Source: Caecitellus pseudoparvulus
Taxonomy: Eukaryota > Bigyra: Bicosoecida
Assembly: GCA_965644315.1 (NCBI GenBank)
Contig: CBFFRQ010000030.1
Location: 496,001 to 560,000 of the forward strand
Length of the DNA: 64,000 nucleotides
Direction of reading: 5' to 3'
This document shows positions 24,693-33,456 of this stretch, piece after piece. Within the stretch, counting starts at the first letter, position 1. Every line of letters starts with the position of its first letter. A program made the translations under genes and the position numbers. The notes under the pieces were generated by a model. It worked only from the letters and a program-made list of their open reading frames with translations, had not been told where the DNA came from and did no database searches.

Positions 24693-27600
24693 TCAAGCAG
24701 TGGGGGCCCACTTCCACGTCACCTGCAGACGTGAGCCCTTCTCCTCGTTGATGTCGTACCAGGCCGTGCCAGTGAAGGCGTCGTGCGTCGCATCTGCACC
24801 AGTGCCGCCATACAGCGCAAAGACATCAGTCAGGCGGACTTGCGTGACGCCCAGCTCGTCGTCGCCTGCTGCGTCGTCGTCGAACACCTGCAGCTTGAGC
24901 ACCTCGCCGCCACCCGCTGTGGCCGCCGCGGCGTCTGACGCGCTGATGGTCAGCTGGAGCTCTTCGTCCCACACCGGGTTCAAATTGTTGTTCACGGTCT
25001 TGGTCTTCAGTGTGGCGCCCTTGAAGGTCACGCTGGCATACGGGTCGCTCTTGTCGAACGTGTCGGCGTTGCGCAGGCTCTTGGCGCTCTGCATGACCAC
25101 GGACAGGGTGCCGCCCTTGGCCACGTGCGCCGCGGGCTTTGCCGGGGCAGCCGGCTTGACGGCGGCTGGAGCGGGAGCAGGCGCAGGGGCAGGCTTTGGG
25201 GCCGGGGCGGCGCTGCCGCCACTGCCTGCAGCTGCCGCGGCGGGGGCGGGGTCAGGCATGCTCTTGAGTGCGGCCTGCTTGGCCGCCTCCGTGTCAGCGC
25301 TCGTGGCGGTGCCATGCTTGATCCAGGTCAGCACGAGGGCGATGCTGCCAGGCTGCTTGGCCCCTGTGAAGGAGTAGTGCCCCGAGATGGTGTGGTCCTC
25401 CAGGCCGTTGGCAGGCCCGAAGACGTCGCAGAGCGGGATGGACAGTTCGCCCAGCGTGTCGTCGCCACCCGTGTCCTCATCCATCACCTTAATGTTCACG
25501 GCCCGGGTGACGTCCCCCACCGCAGCCACAGCAGCGGTCTCCCGGGACACGGTGAAGGCGAACACTTCGCCCCACACAGGGTTGCTGGTGTTCTCAATGG
25601 TCTTGGTCTTACCCTCCATGCCGTCGATCTCCAGCGTGACGTAGCCGTCAGAACCCCCCCCAAACGTGTCTGCATCCTTCAAGTTGCTGGCAGAGCCCAC
25701 CGCCACGACCAGCGCGCCGTGCACTTCGTCGTCCTTGCTTTCCTGGTGATCCGCCGTGGCGTCAGCGGGGCTGGGGGCGGCAGGCGCCGCAGCATCCGCG
25801 GGCTCCGCTGACGCTTCCGGCACCAGTGGCCGTGCCTCTGCAGGGGTCTTGTAAGGGAACCACCACACGTGCAGCTCCAGGCGCCCCGGGAAGTCCTTGC
25901 CCAGCTCGAAGACGTCCTCCAGCAGTGCGTCAGCATGCCCGACATCCACGTCGCCGCCGGCGTGGGCTGCGCGGAACACGTCCACGATGGGCAGCGACAC
26001 CGCGCCCAAGTCGCCGTCTGTGCCGGTGTCGTTGTCTTTCAGCGTCACGCTCACAACGGCAGTGGGGGCGGCCACAGACGCCGACGCAGCCAGCTCCTTG
26101 GACACATCGAAGAAGTACGTCGCGTTCCACAGCGGGTCGGTTGTGTCGTACTTGGTGTGGGTGGTGTGGCTGTCCTTGCCCACAGTCACGATGGCGTAGG
26201 GGTCGCTCTTCCCCGCCCAGTCCGCGTCCTTCAACCCTGTCGCGCGCACCACTCGCACTGCCAGCGTGCCGGACAGCGGCACCGGCGTGGGCGCCGGCTT
26301 GGGCGCTGGGGCCGGGGCACTGGCTGTGCCGGCCGTGGGGCCGCCGGCCTGGGCTGCGCCTGACGCAGGGGTGGCAGTGCTGCCTGCGCCGTCCGCACGG
26401 GATGAGCCGTGCTCCGAGGAGCCCGCTGTCTTGGGCGACAGCAGCTCTGTCATGCGGCCATATGGCTTCCACTGCAGGGACATCTCCAGCTGGCCCTGGC
26501 CGTCCTGCAGCTGCCACGTGTCGGCCAGGCTCGTGCTGGACTTCCCGCGGTCGCCAGACCGCTCCAGCAGGTCGCACAGCGGCACGGAGACTGAGCCCAG
26601 CTTGTCGTCACCGTCGGCGTCGGAGTCAAGTAGTTCGACGAGGATGACCGCGTCGCGGCCGCCGACGGCCGCCACGGCCGCGACGTCCTGCGTCACCACG
26701 AACTCGAAGCTCTCGTGGAAGTCGGGGGCCACGTTGTCAGCGACTGTGGCCGTGGTGTGGCTGACTCCGTCAAAGGTCACCCTGGCGTAGGCGTCCGTGC
26801 TGCCCACCCAGTCGGTGTCCTTCAGGCCAGAGGCAGACTCCACGTGCACCACGACAATGCCATGCAGCGGCTGGTCCTCTTGGTTGCCGATGTCACCCAG
26901 AGGCTGCACAGCCGGACGCGCTGGCTTGGGTGCCGGCGCAGGTGCCGGCGCAGGGGCCGGCACAGGCGCTGCAGGGGCGGGCACGGGCTCAGATGGAGGC
27001 GGCACGGGGCTGCGTGCCTCCTCCTTGTGCTCTGGCACGCCGTACCCGCCGCCCAGGTCGCCATAGCCGTCGTCTTCGCCCTCCCCAGTGGAGGCCGGGA
27101 AGGGGCCGCCGCCGGCTGGGCCGCCGACGCCCTGCTCTGTGCCAGTGACGCCCCCGGCGCCGATGCCGGGCAGGCGCGTGCTGTCCCCTCCACCGTCTGA
27201 CTCGCCGTCAGCCTCGCCCCGCAGCATCTTGCGAGAGATGCCGAGGGGGCCGTAGAAGTGCTTGGCGCCGAATGTGGGCTCACGGGGGTGCCCGCCTGAG
27301 CCCAGGCCAGAGCCAGGCTCGCCCAGTGCACGGGTGGACAGACGAGCCAGGTGGTACCGGCTCATGCGGTGTTCGGCCTCCAGCTTGTCCACAGACATGA
27401 TGCTCTTGGTGTCCACGATGCGCCGCAACATGCGGATGTTGTCGTGCTGCACTCGCTCTGCTTCCCGTTTGCGCACGCGGTAGTTCAGGGACGGCTTGGG
27501 CACTGCAGCCCCCCGCGACAGGTTGGATGCACCCATTGGGGACAGGTAGCAGTCCAGCACTGGCTGCTGGCGCCGGTTCAAGCGCACGCCGTGGCCCATC

Positions 27601-28082
27601 TGCATCGCATTGGGGTCGAAGCGACGGCTGCCGATTTCCGCCATGCGCTGCAGGAGGATCTTGTTCTCCCGTTCGATCTTCAAAATGCGCTCTGAGTAGG
27701 AGGCGCGTTTGGTGGTGGAGTGTGTGCTGGAGGCGGGTGGCACGGCAGAGGCAGCGCAAAACGCTGGCGGTGGGCATGAAGAAATGTCGTGGCAGCCGGC
27801 AAGCAACTCACCTCGTTCCTGCATGCGCTTCTTGGCGCGCGTCACCAGGTGACTGTGCACCCGCGGGGGCTTGTTGTCTACGCCCACATTCTTCGGGGCC
27901 TGCGCAGCAGTCGCAGGGCGCGGCCAGTGCAGGGTGCTGCCAGCTCGACGCCGAGCGTGGGCGGCGTCGCAGCGCGACCAGGCAACGTCACGTACATCTC
28001 GCTTTCGCCGGTGAATGGCCTTCTTCCGGGCGATTTCAGCCTCCTCGATGATTCGGTTGCCATAGGTGGATCGACGGTTCAT
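24693..28082 (-). CDS. CFAP97 (hemingway)-domain protein with four C2 domains
   Basis: Predicted exons 28082-27996, 27899-27812 and 27691-24693 (introns 96 and 120 bases, phases 0 and 1) give 1,057 residues. Splicing restores a CFAP97-type block: VDNKPPRVHSHLVTRAKKR, then RERILKIERENKILLQRM, then a second RKREAERVQHDN segment. After a Gly/Pro/Ala-rich linker come four C2 domains at about 26870-26570, 26275-25970, 25720-25425 and 25115-24810. Each begins with a GxLxVxVxxAxxLKDAD-like strand and carries acidic loop residues (for example KSDPYA, LKDNDTGTDGDLG) suited to calcium binding. Pro-Ala repeats separate the C2 units. CFAP97 proteins belong to motile cilia; C2 domains bind calcium and phospholipid. 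A calcium-sensing link between axoneme and membrane is my inference. Unspliced, the frame is also open through both introns, so transcripts are needed to confirm them. Confidence 0.8.
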   Translation of the reverse strand: MNRRSTYGNRIIEEAEIARKKAIHRRKRDVRDVAWSRCDAAHARRRAGSTLHWPRPATAAQAPKNVGVDNKPPRVHSHLVTRAKKRMQERGELLAGCHDISSCPPPAFCAASAVPPASSTHSTTKRASYSERILKIERENKILLQRMAEIGSRRFDPNAMQMGHGVRLNRRQQPVLDCYLSPMGASNLSRGAAVPKPSLNYRVRKREAERVQHDNIRMLRRIVDTKSIMSVDKLEAEHRMSRYHLARLSTRALGEPGSGLGSGGHPREPTFGAKHFYGPLGISRKMLRGEADGESDGGGDSTRLPGIGAGGVTGTEQGVGGPAGGGPFPASTGEGEDDGYGDLGGGYGVPEHKEEARSPVPPPSEPVPAPAAPVPAPAPAPAPAPKPARPAVQPLGDIGNQEDQPLHGIVVVHVESASGLKDTDWVGSTDAYARVTFDGVSHTTATVADNVAPDFHESFEFVVTQDVAAVAAVGGRDAVILVELLDSDADGDDKLGSVSVPLCDLLERSGDRGKSSTSLADTWQLQDGQGQLEMSLQWKPYGRMTELLSPKTAGSSEHGSSRADGAGSTATPASGAAQAGGPTAGTASAPAPAPKPAPTPVPLSGTLAVRVVRATGLKDADWAGKSDPYAIVTVGKDSHTTHTKYDTTDPLWNATYFFDVSKELAASASVAAPTAVVSVTLKDNDTGTDGDLGAVSLPIVDVFRAAHAGGDVDVGHADALLEDVFELGKDFPGRLELHVWWFPYKTPAEARPLVPEASAEPADAAAPAAPSPADATADHQESKDDEVHGALVVAVGSASNLKDADTFGGGSDGYVTLEIDGMEGKTKTIENTSNPVWGEVFAFTVSRETAAVAAVGDVTRAVNIKVMDEDTGGDDTLGELSIPLCDVFGPANGLEDHTISGHYSFTGAKQPGSIALVLTWIKHGTATSADTEAAKQAALKSMPDPAPAAAAAGSGGSAAPAPKPAPAPAPAPAAVKPAAPAKPAAHVAKGGTLSVVMQSAKSLRNADTFDKSDPYASVTFKGATLKTKTVNNNLNPVWDEELQLTISASDAAAATAGGGEVLKLQVFDDDAAGDDELGVTQVRLTDVFALYGGTGADATHDAFTGTAWYDINEEKGSRLQVTWKWAPTA

Positions 28083-28731
28083 GGTGTGGCTTGCCTGCCG
28101 CGCTGGGGCGCTGGCTTTCTCCGCTGCACTGCCTCAGCCTCCCGCGCTGCTCTGGCTCCTGGGCAGCTGGACAAGGCAGCCTTGGTGCGGTGTGCAATGC
28201 AGGGCTGGCATGCACGCATGTAACCTGCATGGTGAGGACATTGGGGGTTGAGATTTGATCGCCGCTGCGTGCGTGGTGGGAAGTGGGGGGGGGCTGCGAG
28301 CGAGTCAGACTCGCACGCCACGCAATTCCCGCAACCCTTGCAACAGGCGAGAGCTGCTCATTGTGATCCTTTCCGCACGTATGCTAGCTGTTGGCGATAA
28401 CGCCTTAGTGCTGACTTGCTGCGAGGAGCGCCTCTTGACGCGGCCCATGAGCTCGCCAAAGCTCGACCTGTGCCAGCGTCCCTCACGTGGGACGGCGTTT
28501 CAGTGCTGGGAGGGGCGAGGGTACGACGGCCCGCAGCGTCATGGACAGGCCCCAAGCGCGGTGGACAGTGGCAGCCACTGCTGAATCAGACGATGGAGTC
28601 GGCGACGAGGAGTTTGGCGTGGCTGGGTTGCACCAAGGCATTGTTATCACGTGCGTGGAGCCTGCGACAAGGCTCAAAATCCGCACAGCGTGCAAGGGAC
28701 TGGGGCCGCCCTTGCTCTGCACAGCACGGAC
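28083..28731. promoter_or_regulatory. Divergent intergenic region, probable shared promoter
   Basis: 649 bases separate the start of the CFAP97-C2 gene (minus) from the four-helix membrane protein gene (plus). Both promoters must lie here. There is a G tract near 28285 and no clear TATA box. I see no supported coding exon or RNA gene; the small open frames match the general GC-rich background. Confidence 0.45.
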
Positions 28732-29657
28732 ATGGATCAAATTAACGAGCTGACGAGGCGAGTGTACATCTTGTCCATCGTCCAGCAGGTTCTGAGCTTG
28801 ATCACCATCGTGACTGCTGCGGTGCTGGCAGTGTCGAACGTGAATGCCTTGTTTTCAGGTGCGGCGTCCAGCGTGCGCGGCTCTTGCACCCGCACCGCTG
28901 CACCCCCTTGCGCTTTCCTCTCCCAGTTGGGCTATTGACGTGGCTGCTGTGCTGTTCGGCGCCGCTCATGGCCGGCATGACCTGCGCTGGCATGCAGGGG
29001 TGGGTGAGCATCCTGGCCAAAGATCGTCTCGCCTTCGGCCGCTTCGTTGCGTGGAATCAAACCTGCTCCACCTGCTGGGCAGTGGAGGTGGTGCTTGCCG
29101 TGGGCATGCAGGTAGCAGCCCTCATCACGGGTGGCGACAACACCACAGCGACACAGGTCACCATCGTCGTCGCGCTCAACGCAGCAGTGGCGGCGTTGCA
29201 GGTGTACACCGTGTTGCGGGGACGGCAGCTCATGCGCATGCCGATGGAGAGCGTGTGGCACATTGAAGCGCACTTTGCCGTGCCGGTCGCGCAGCCGGTG
29301 GTGGACCTGGTGCAGGTGCCTGGCCAGCCAGAGGCCCCGCCCCCCACCCCCACCTCAGGTGCTTCTGCAGACTCCCTGCCCTTGGACGCGGTGGACGTGG
29401 AGGGTGGTGCCGCTCAGGCGCACCCTGCACACAGGCTTGCTTCCATCGCGCCCACGTCCTCCAGCGAGAGCGACTGGGATGCCGACATCCCCGCCATGCG
29501 GCAGGGGCCGCCGGGGGGGGAGCCAGGTGTAGCTGCGAACAGCAGTCCCCGGCAGGTGCAGCTGGAGCTGCCCCGCAGCAGCGCCACGTACTGGGACCCA
29601 GTGGAGTCAGTGCACGACCGGCGCTCCTCGTCTGACTCTGTCGAGGACTGGGGCTAG
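28732..29657 (+). CDS. Four-helix membrane protein of unknown family
   Basis: Exons 28732-28858 and 28927-29657 are joined across a 68-base intron (GTGCGG to CTCCCAG, phase 1), giving 285 residues. The N-terminus MDQINELTRRVYILSIVQQ leads into four hydrophobic segments: residues about 12-40, 43-66 (GLLTWLLCCSAPLMAGM), 85-108 and 117-140. A soluble C-terminal half of about 145 residues follows, rich in Pro, Ala, Ser and Asp and ending SSSDSVEDWG. Cysteines in the second and third segments (CAGMQGW, NQTCSTCW) resemble small tetraspan proteins in layout only. I do not recognise the family. The acidic Ser/Asp tail looks like a casein-kinase-2-type target. It converges on the methyltransferase gene 91 bases downstream. 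Confidence 0.7.
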
Positions 29658-29748
29658 GTGGCAGGTTTTTGAGCGGAGACAGCGGAAGCATTGGAAGGGC
29701 TGTGGCGTGAAGTGTGATCTGCGCACAAGTGGGTCGATTGGTTGGAGT

Positions 29749-31884
29749 TCAAGCGCTCACCCTGACTCGTGGCCACAGGAGGAAGATGCTAAGGTCTGAA
29801 CCAGCCCTCGCGACGTCCTCGGCCCAGGTGGGCGGGTGCCACGGGGATTCAGCCGACGCCACACCCAAGACTGAGGGGCAGTCCAGGACATTGTCATGCG
29901 GCAGGGGCGGCATGGTGCCTTGCGCCACCCACACCCTGGCACAGTGCAGGTGCGCCAGCGTCGCGGCCCACCAATCCGCCGCAGACGCATGACGTGGCCT
30001 GTAGCCGAGCACGGCGAACGGCAGCGCCACGCCAGGCGGTGAAGTGGAAGCAAATGCACGCAAACTCAGAATAGCTGCCTCAGCCTCCGGGCTCATGCTC
30101 CCTCCTTGCAAGGACTGGGCGACCAGGTGCAGGAGGGGGGGGAGGCAGGGGGGGGGGTCCTCCCCCCAAGACTCGGTCGACTGCACCTCTGCAATCGGTG
30201 GGCGGGGTGCTTCCACTCCGAGGACGTCGAGCAAGGAAGCTGTCAGCCCCTCGTACACATCCTCATCGTACACGACGTCTGCCATCAAGCACAGCGTGCC
30301 GGCGCGGAGGCCGGACCATGGCCCGTCCGCCTTCACTCTGGGCGGCGCACCTGGCAAAGCGTCGACTGGGTCTTTTCCCCACCACAGCGGCGCTGACGAG
30401 GCGCAGGATTGGAGATGACAGTGACGAATGTTGTCTGCAAGCCTGGGGATCGCGTCTGGTATGTCTGTGAGCACGACTGAGGCGGGCACCTCCGCGCGCT
30501 CCAGCACACCCGCGAGCACGATTCCAGACACGCCCGTGCCAGCCCCCAACTCAACGACACACAGGCCGCCTATGGTATCACACGCGGGGGCATGCAGAGC
30601 ATGGCAAGCACCTGCGTGGCCCACGTGGACTGCGACCGCAATGCCTGCATCCCACACACGCCCAGCAATGCTGACAGCCCCCGGCGATTCGAGCAGGGCG
30701 AGAGACATGCCCTCTCCAGCAGCCCCCCACGTGCAGTCTAGAGGTCGTAGCATGTTGGGCCTCAATATCGGCGCTGCACGGGGGCTGCCCCCCGACACAG
30801 GTAGCAGGAGGGGTGGGGAGAGGCACGGTGCAAGGCACTCGCTGCCGGTTCCTTCTGCGGCCAGGCGAATGGCCAGCGGACCAATCCACCGCGCCGCCTC
30901 GGGCAGTGCAACATCTGTCATGGCAGTGCATGTGCAACGGAGCACGGCGCGGGCATGGGCGTCCAGCTGAAGTGGTTGGGAGGCACGCTCGGACCCTGGC
31001 GTGGCTGACGTGTTGCCTTTCACCAAGGCGTACGTACAGTCCACGGCCAAGTTCAACTGCAATGTGGACAGCAGGTCGGTATCCACTGTCCCAATGTCAG
31101 CTCCCTCTGGGCATTCCCACGCCTTCACTGGCTCTGCGCCATACGGCACTAGGCGCCCTGTGATGGCCACAGGGGCAAGGGTTTCTCTATCGTCTGGCAT
31201 GCCGCTGTGCAGTGCAGCCTGGCGGCGCTGCCGCAGTAGCTCCTGTGAAAACAGCCCGAACTCGTTCACGACAGTCACACAAAGACTGGATGTTTCGAGC
31301 TTCCCGGGCGCGATGCTGAGAGTGGGCACCATGTGCGCTTGCAGCCGCAGGGAGTGGGCAGAAGTCAGCAACTCGCTGCAGTGCTCGCCCCCTGGGCTGG
31401 CTGGAGGGCAGCCATGTAGCACAGAGCGAGCGACGGAGCACAGGGCCGGACCAGCGACTTGAGACATGTGCAGCACTTGCTCGGCGTCTGCTTGAGCGGC
31501 AGCGCGGCAGTCTGCGCTGGCGTCCGCGAGGCCTTGGAACGCCAGCGCCCGCCGTAGGAAGCACTTGGCTTGCAGGACAGGCGCTGGGCCGTGCACACCC
31601 AAGGAAGCACTCAACACGGCACGTTGAAACTCTTGCTGTTGCAGGTAGCAAGCTGCGAGGTTTGCTGCCGCTTTCTGTCGAGTGTCTGGCGGGGCCCCTT
31701 CCACCTTGAGCAGCACAGAGCTCCAGCCCGCCGCGGCCGAGTCAAAGTCGCCGCCTCGGAAAGCAGAGGCAGCGCTGAGCATGGCATCGTCCAATGGCAG
31801 GCCTTGCCTTGCTCCTGCTACCACTGTGCGTGGCCCGGAGCCCCGCCCCTCTGCACTAGCTGCTGGGCTGCCGGCTGTCGCCAT
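29749..31884 (-). CDS. TPR protein with C-terminal METTL21-type methyltransferase
   Basis: Single exon, 711 residues, starting at the ATG of MATAGSPAAS; the frame runs 17 codons further up but only to a GTG. The first 150 or so residues are helical TPR-like repeats (FDSAAAGWSSVLLK; ANLAACYLQQQEFQRAV; FLRRALAFQGLADASADC). A middle region of beta-rich character follows. The C-terminal third is a seven-beta-strand methyltransferase: motif I VVELGAGTGVSGIVLA, an acidic LTDIPDAIPRLADNI strand, and MADVVYDEDVYEGL where METTL21/FAM86 lysine methyltransferases have D-V-x-Y. S-adenosylmethionine-dependent protein-lysine methylation is the likely reaction; the substrate is unknown. The TPR part suggests chaperone or translation-factor binding, as inference. 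It shares a 171-base divergent promoter with the PPT1 gene. Confidence 0.8.
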   Translation of the reverse strand: MATAGSPAASAEGRGSGPRTVVAGARQGLPLDDAMLSAASAFRGGDFDSAAAGWSSVLLKVEGAPPDTRQKAAANLAACYLQQQEFQRAVLSASLGVHGPAPVLQAKCFLRRALAFQGLADASADCRAAAQADAEQVLHMSQVAGPALCSVARSVLHGCPPASPGGEHCSELLTSAHSLRLQAHMVPTLSIAPGKLETSSLCVTVVNEFGLFSQELLRQRRQAALHSGMPDDRETLAPVAITGRLVPYGAEPVKAWECPEGADIGTVDTDLLSTLQLNLAVDCTYALVKGNTSATPGSERASQPLQLDAHARAVLRCTCTAMTDVALPEAARWIGPLAIRLAAEGTGSECLAPCLSPPLLLPVSGGSPRAAPILRPNMLRPLDCTWGAAGEGMSLALLESPGAVSIAGRVWDAGIAVAVHVGHAGACHALHAPACDTIGGLCVVELGAGTGVSGIVLAGVLERAEVPASVVLTDIPDAIPRLADNIRHCHLQSCASSAPLWWGKDPVDALPGAPPRVKADGPWSGLRAGTLCLMADVVYDEDVYEGLTASLLDVLGVEAPRPPIAEVQSTESWGEDPPPCLPPLLHLVAQSLQGGSMSPEAEAAILSLRAFASTSPPGVALPFAVLGYRPRHASAADWWAATLAHLHCARVWVAQGTMPPLPHDNVLDCPSVLGVASAESPWHPPTWAEDVARAGSDLSIFLLWPRVRVSA
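30130..30170. repeat. G tract with short inverted C tract inside the methyltransferase gene
   Basis: Two runs of 8 to 11 G (plus strand) are followed directly by TCCT and a run of 6 C. On the coding strand this encodes a Pro/Leu-rich loop in the methyltransferase domain. It could form a hairpin or G-quadruplex. Confidence 0.5.
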
Positions 31885-32055
31885 GCCCTTGTGGCGTGGA
31901 GGATGCTGCACTTGAGGAGGCAGTTCAAACACCACACGATGGAAAGATTCTGACAGCGTTTATGATCAAGGTGCATTGTTTTTACGCGCGTGATCGTTCT
32001 GTGCACACGGAGGTACGGCGGTCAATTCATCCAGCGTCAATATCCGCACCACGCC
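31885..32055. promoter_or_regulatory. Short bidirectional promoter between TPR-methyltransferase and PPT1 genes
   Basis: Only 171 bases separate the two divergent start codons. The middle is locally AT-richer (around 31945-31990, with TTTATGATC and TGTTTTTACGCG), unlike the flanking coding DNA. Both transcripts must start here. Confidence 0.6.
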
Positions 32056-33218
32056 ATGCGGGGCTTCACGTTCGCCATTGCCTTGGCGGGTCTGGTGGCA
32101 GCCAGTGCGTTCAATATTTCACATGAACAGCTTCTCCAGATGCAGTCTGCGTCACGAAAGGCTCCAGTCTTGAAATCCTCCAAACGGTGCGGTGGGAGGC
32201 AGCAACGCCTGGCGCACGATCTGCAAGTTTCGAGCAGCACGTGACACGCCCGTGCCAACGCAGGCCTGGCCTGCAGCAGCCCACCACAGCATCTTACCGA
32301 CCTGTCGTGCTCATGCATGGGCTGGGTGACGCCGGCAGCAACCCAGGCATGCAGAGCCTGGCGCAGAGTGTGCGGGATGCGTATCCCGGCATCCACGCTG
32401 TGAGCGTGGACGTGGCGGATGGCCTGGCGTCCTTCTTGACGCCCATGTGGGAACAGGTGGAGCAGTTCGCAGCAGTGGTGCGGGCCGATCCACAGCTGGC
32501 TGGCGGCTTCAACGTCGTGGGCCTGAGCCAGGGTGGCCCCGTGGTGCGGGGGTACGTCGAGGCATACAATGACCCTCCTGTGCACCGCTTCGTGAGCATT
32601 TGTGGCGTGCAGGGCGGCGAATTCAACTGCCCGCTGGAGATGCAGATCATCCCCTTTGTCTGTGACATCTTCCAGGACAACCCATACCACTTCCTGTTCA
32701 ATGGCAGCATCCCCCTCTCCTTCAGCGACTACTGGGTGGATGTCAACTTCACGCGGTACTTGACTGGTGAGAGCGAGCGCAGCAGCTGCAACGGCAGCCA
32801 CCGCAACACAGCCCAACTCGCCGCACTGTGCGCAGAGAATACCTTCCTTGTGCCTCTGAACAACCAGCAAGACGACGCCTCCCTGCACAACGCCACGTAC
32901 AAGGCGAACTGGCAGTCCCTGGACCACCTTGTTCTGATTGAAGCGACAGAAGACACTGTCGTATACCCCTACCAGAGCGAACAGTTTGGAGGGTATCTGC
33001 CGGGCAGCACCAAGGCTGTGTACAACTACACCACCTGGCAGCCATACCTGCAGGATTCCTTCGGCTTGAAGTCACTGTTCGACGCTGGCAAAGTCACCCT
33101 GGGCTCGTACAAGGGTGACCACCTGCGGTTCTCGACGCAGTACTGGGAAGACACCGTGTTGCCGTGGTTCAACGACACCATGCCGTCCACGAACCACGGC
33201 GGTTTTCTGCGGGGTTAG
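32056..33218 (+). CDS. PPT1: Palmitoyl-protein thioesterase, PPT1 type
   Basis: Lysosomal/secretory alpha/beta hydrolase that removes thioester-linked fatty acids from S-acylated proteins. The start MRGFTFAIALAGLVAASAF is a clear signal peptide. My best splice is 32056-32186 joined to 32264-33218 (77-base intron, phase 2), giving 361 residues; phase-1 alternatives nearby would change a few residues at the junction. Catalytic parts are visible: VVLMHGLGD oxyanion region, nucleophile in GLSQGGP, aspartate in the EDTVVYPYQSEQFGG block, and histidine in YKGDHLRFS. Several NxS/T sites fit a glycosylated luminal enzyme. It is longer than the usual ~306 residues, partly from a 40-residue spacer after the signal peptide. 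The kinesin gene starts 238 bases downstream on the same strand. Confidence 0.9.
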
Positions 33219-33456
33219 GGTTTCTGGTCCGACCCTGTGCGACTCGCTGTGTTGTGTGCGTCACTGTTGCAATGCATGTACGGTGATGGGAGCTTGCCCC
33301 GCTGCGGCAGCCCCGCACATTGGCCGCCTCTGCTCACTTTATGTCCAAGGACTGTGCACGCTGGGCCACGGGCGTGTCTGGCCCACGTGCAGCTTGCAGA
33401 CTGCCCCACCTCCACCTGCGGGTGACTTCATTGGCTGACCCCGCCCGACTGCAGAC

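Noticed and set aside
27812-28082. Reading the CFAP97-C2 N-terminus as one continuous exon
   Set aside because: Two stretches (RDVAWSRCDAAHARRRAG and GCHDISSCPPPAFCAAS) break the conserved CFAP97 block, and both are bounded by in-phase splice sites.
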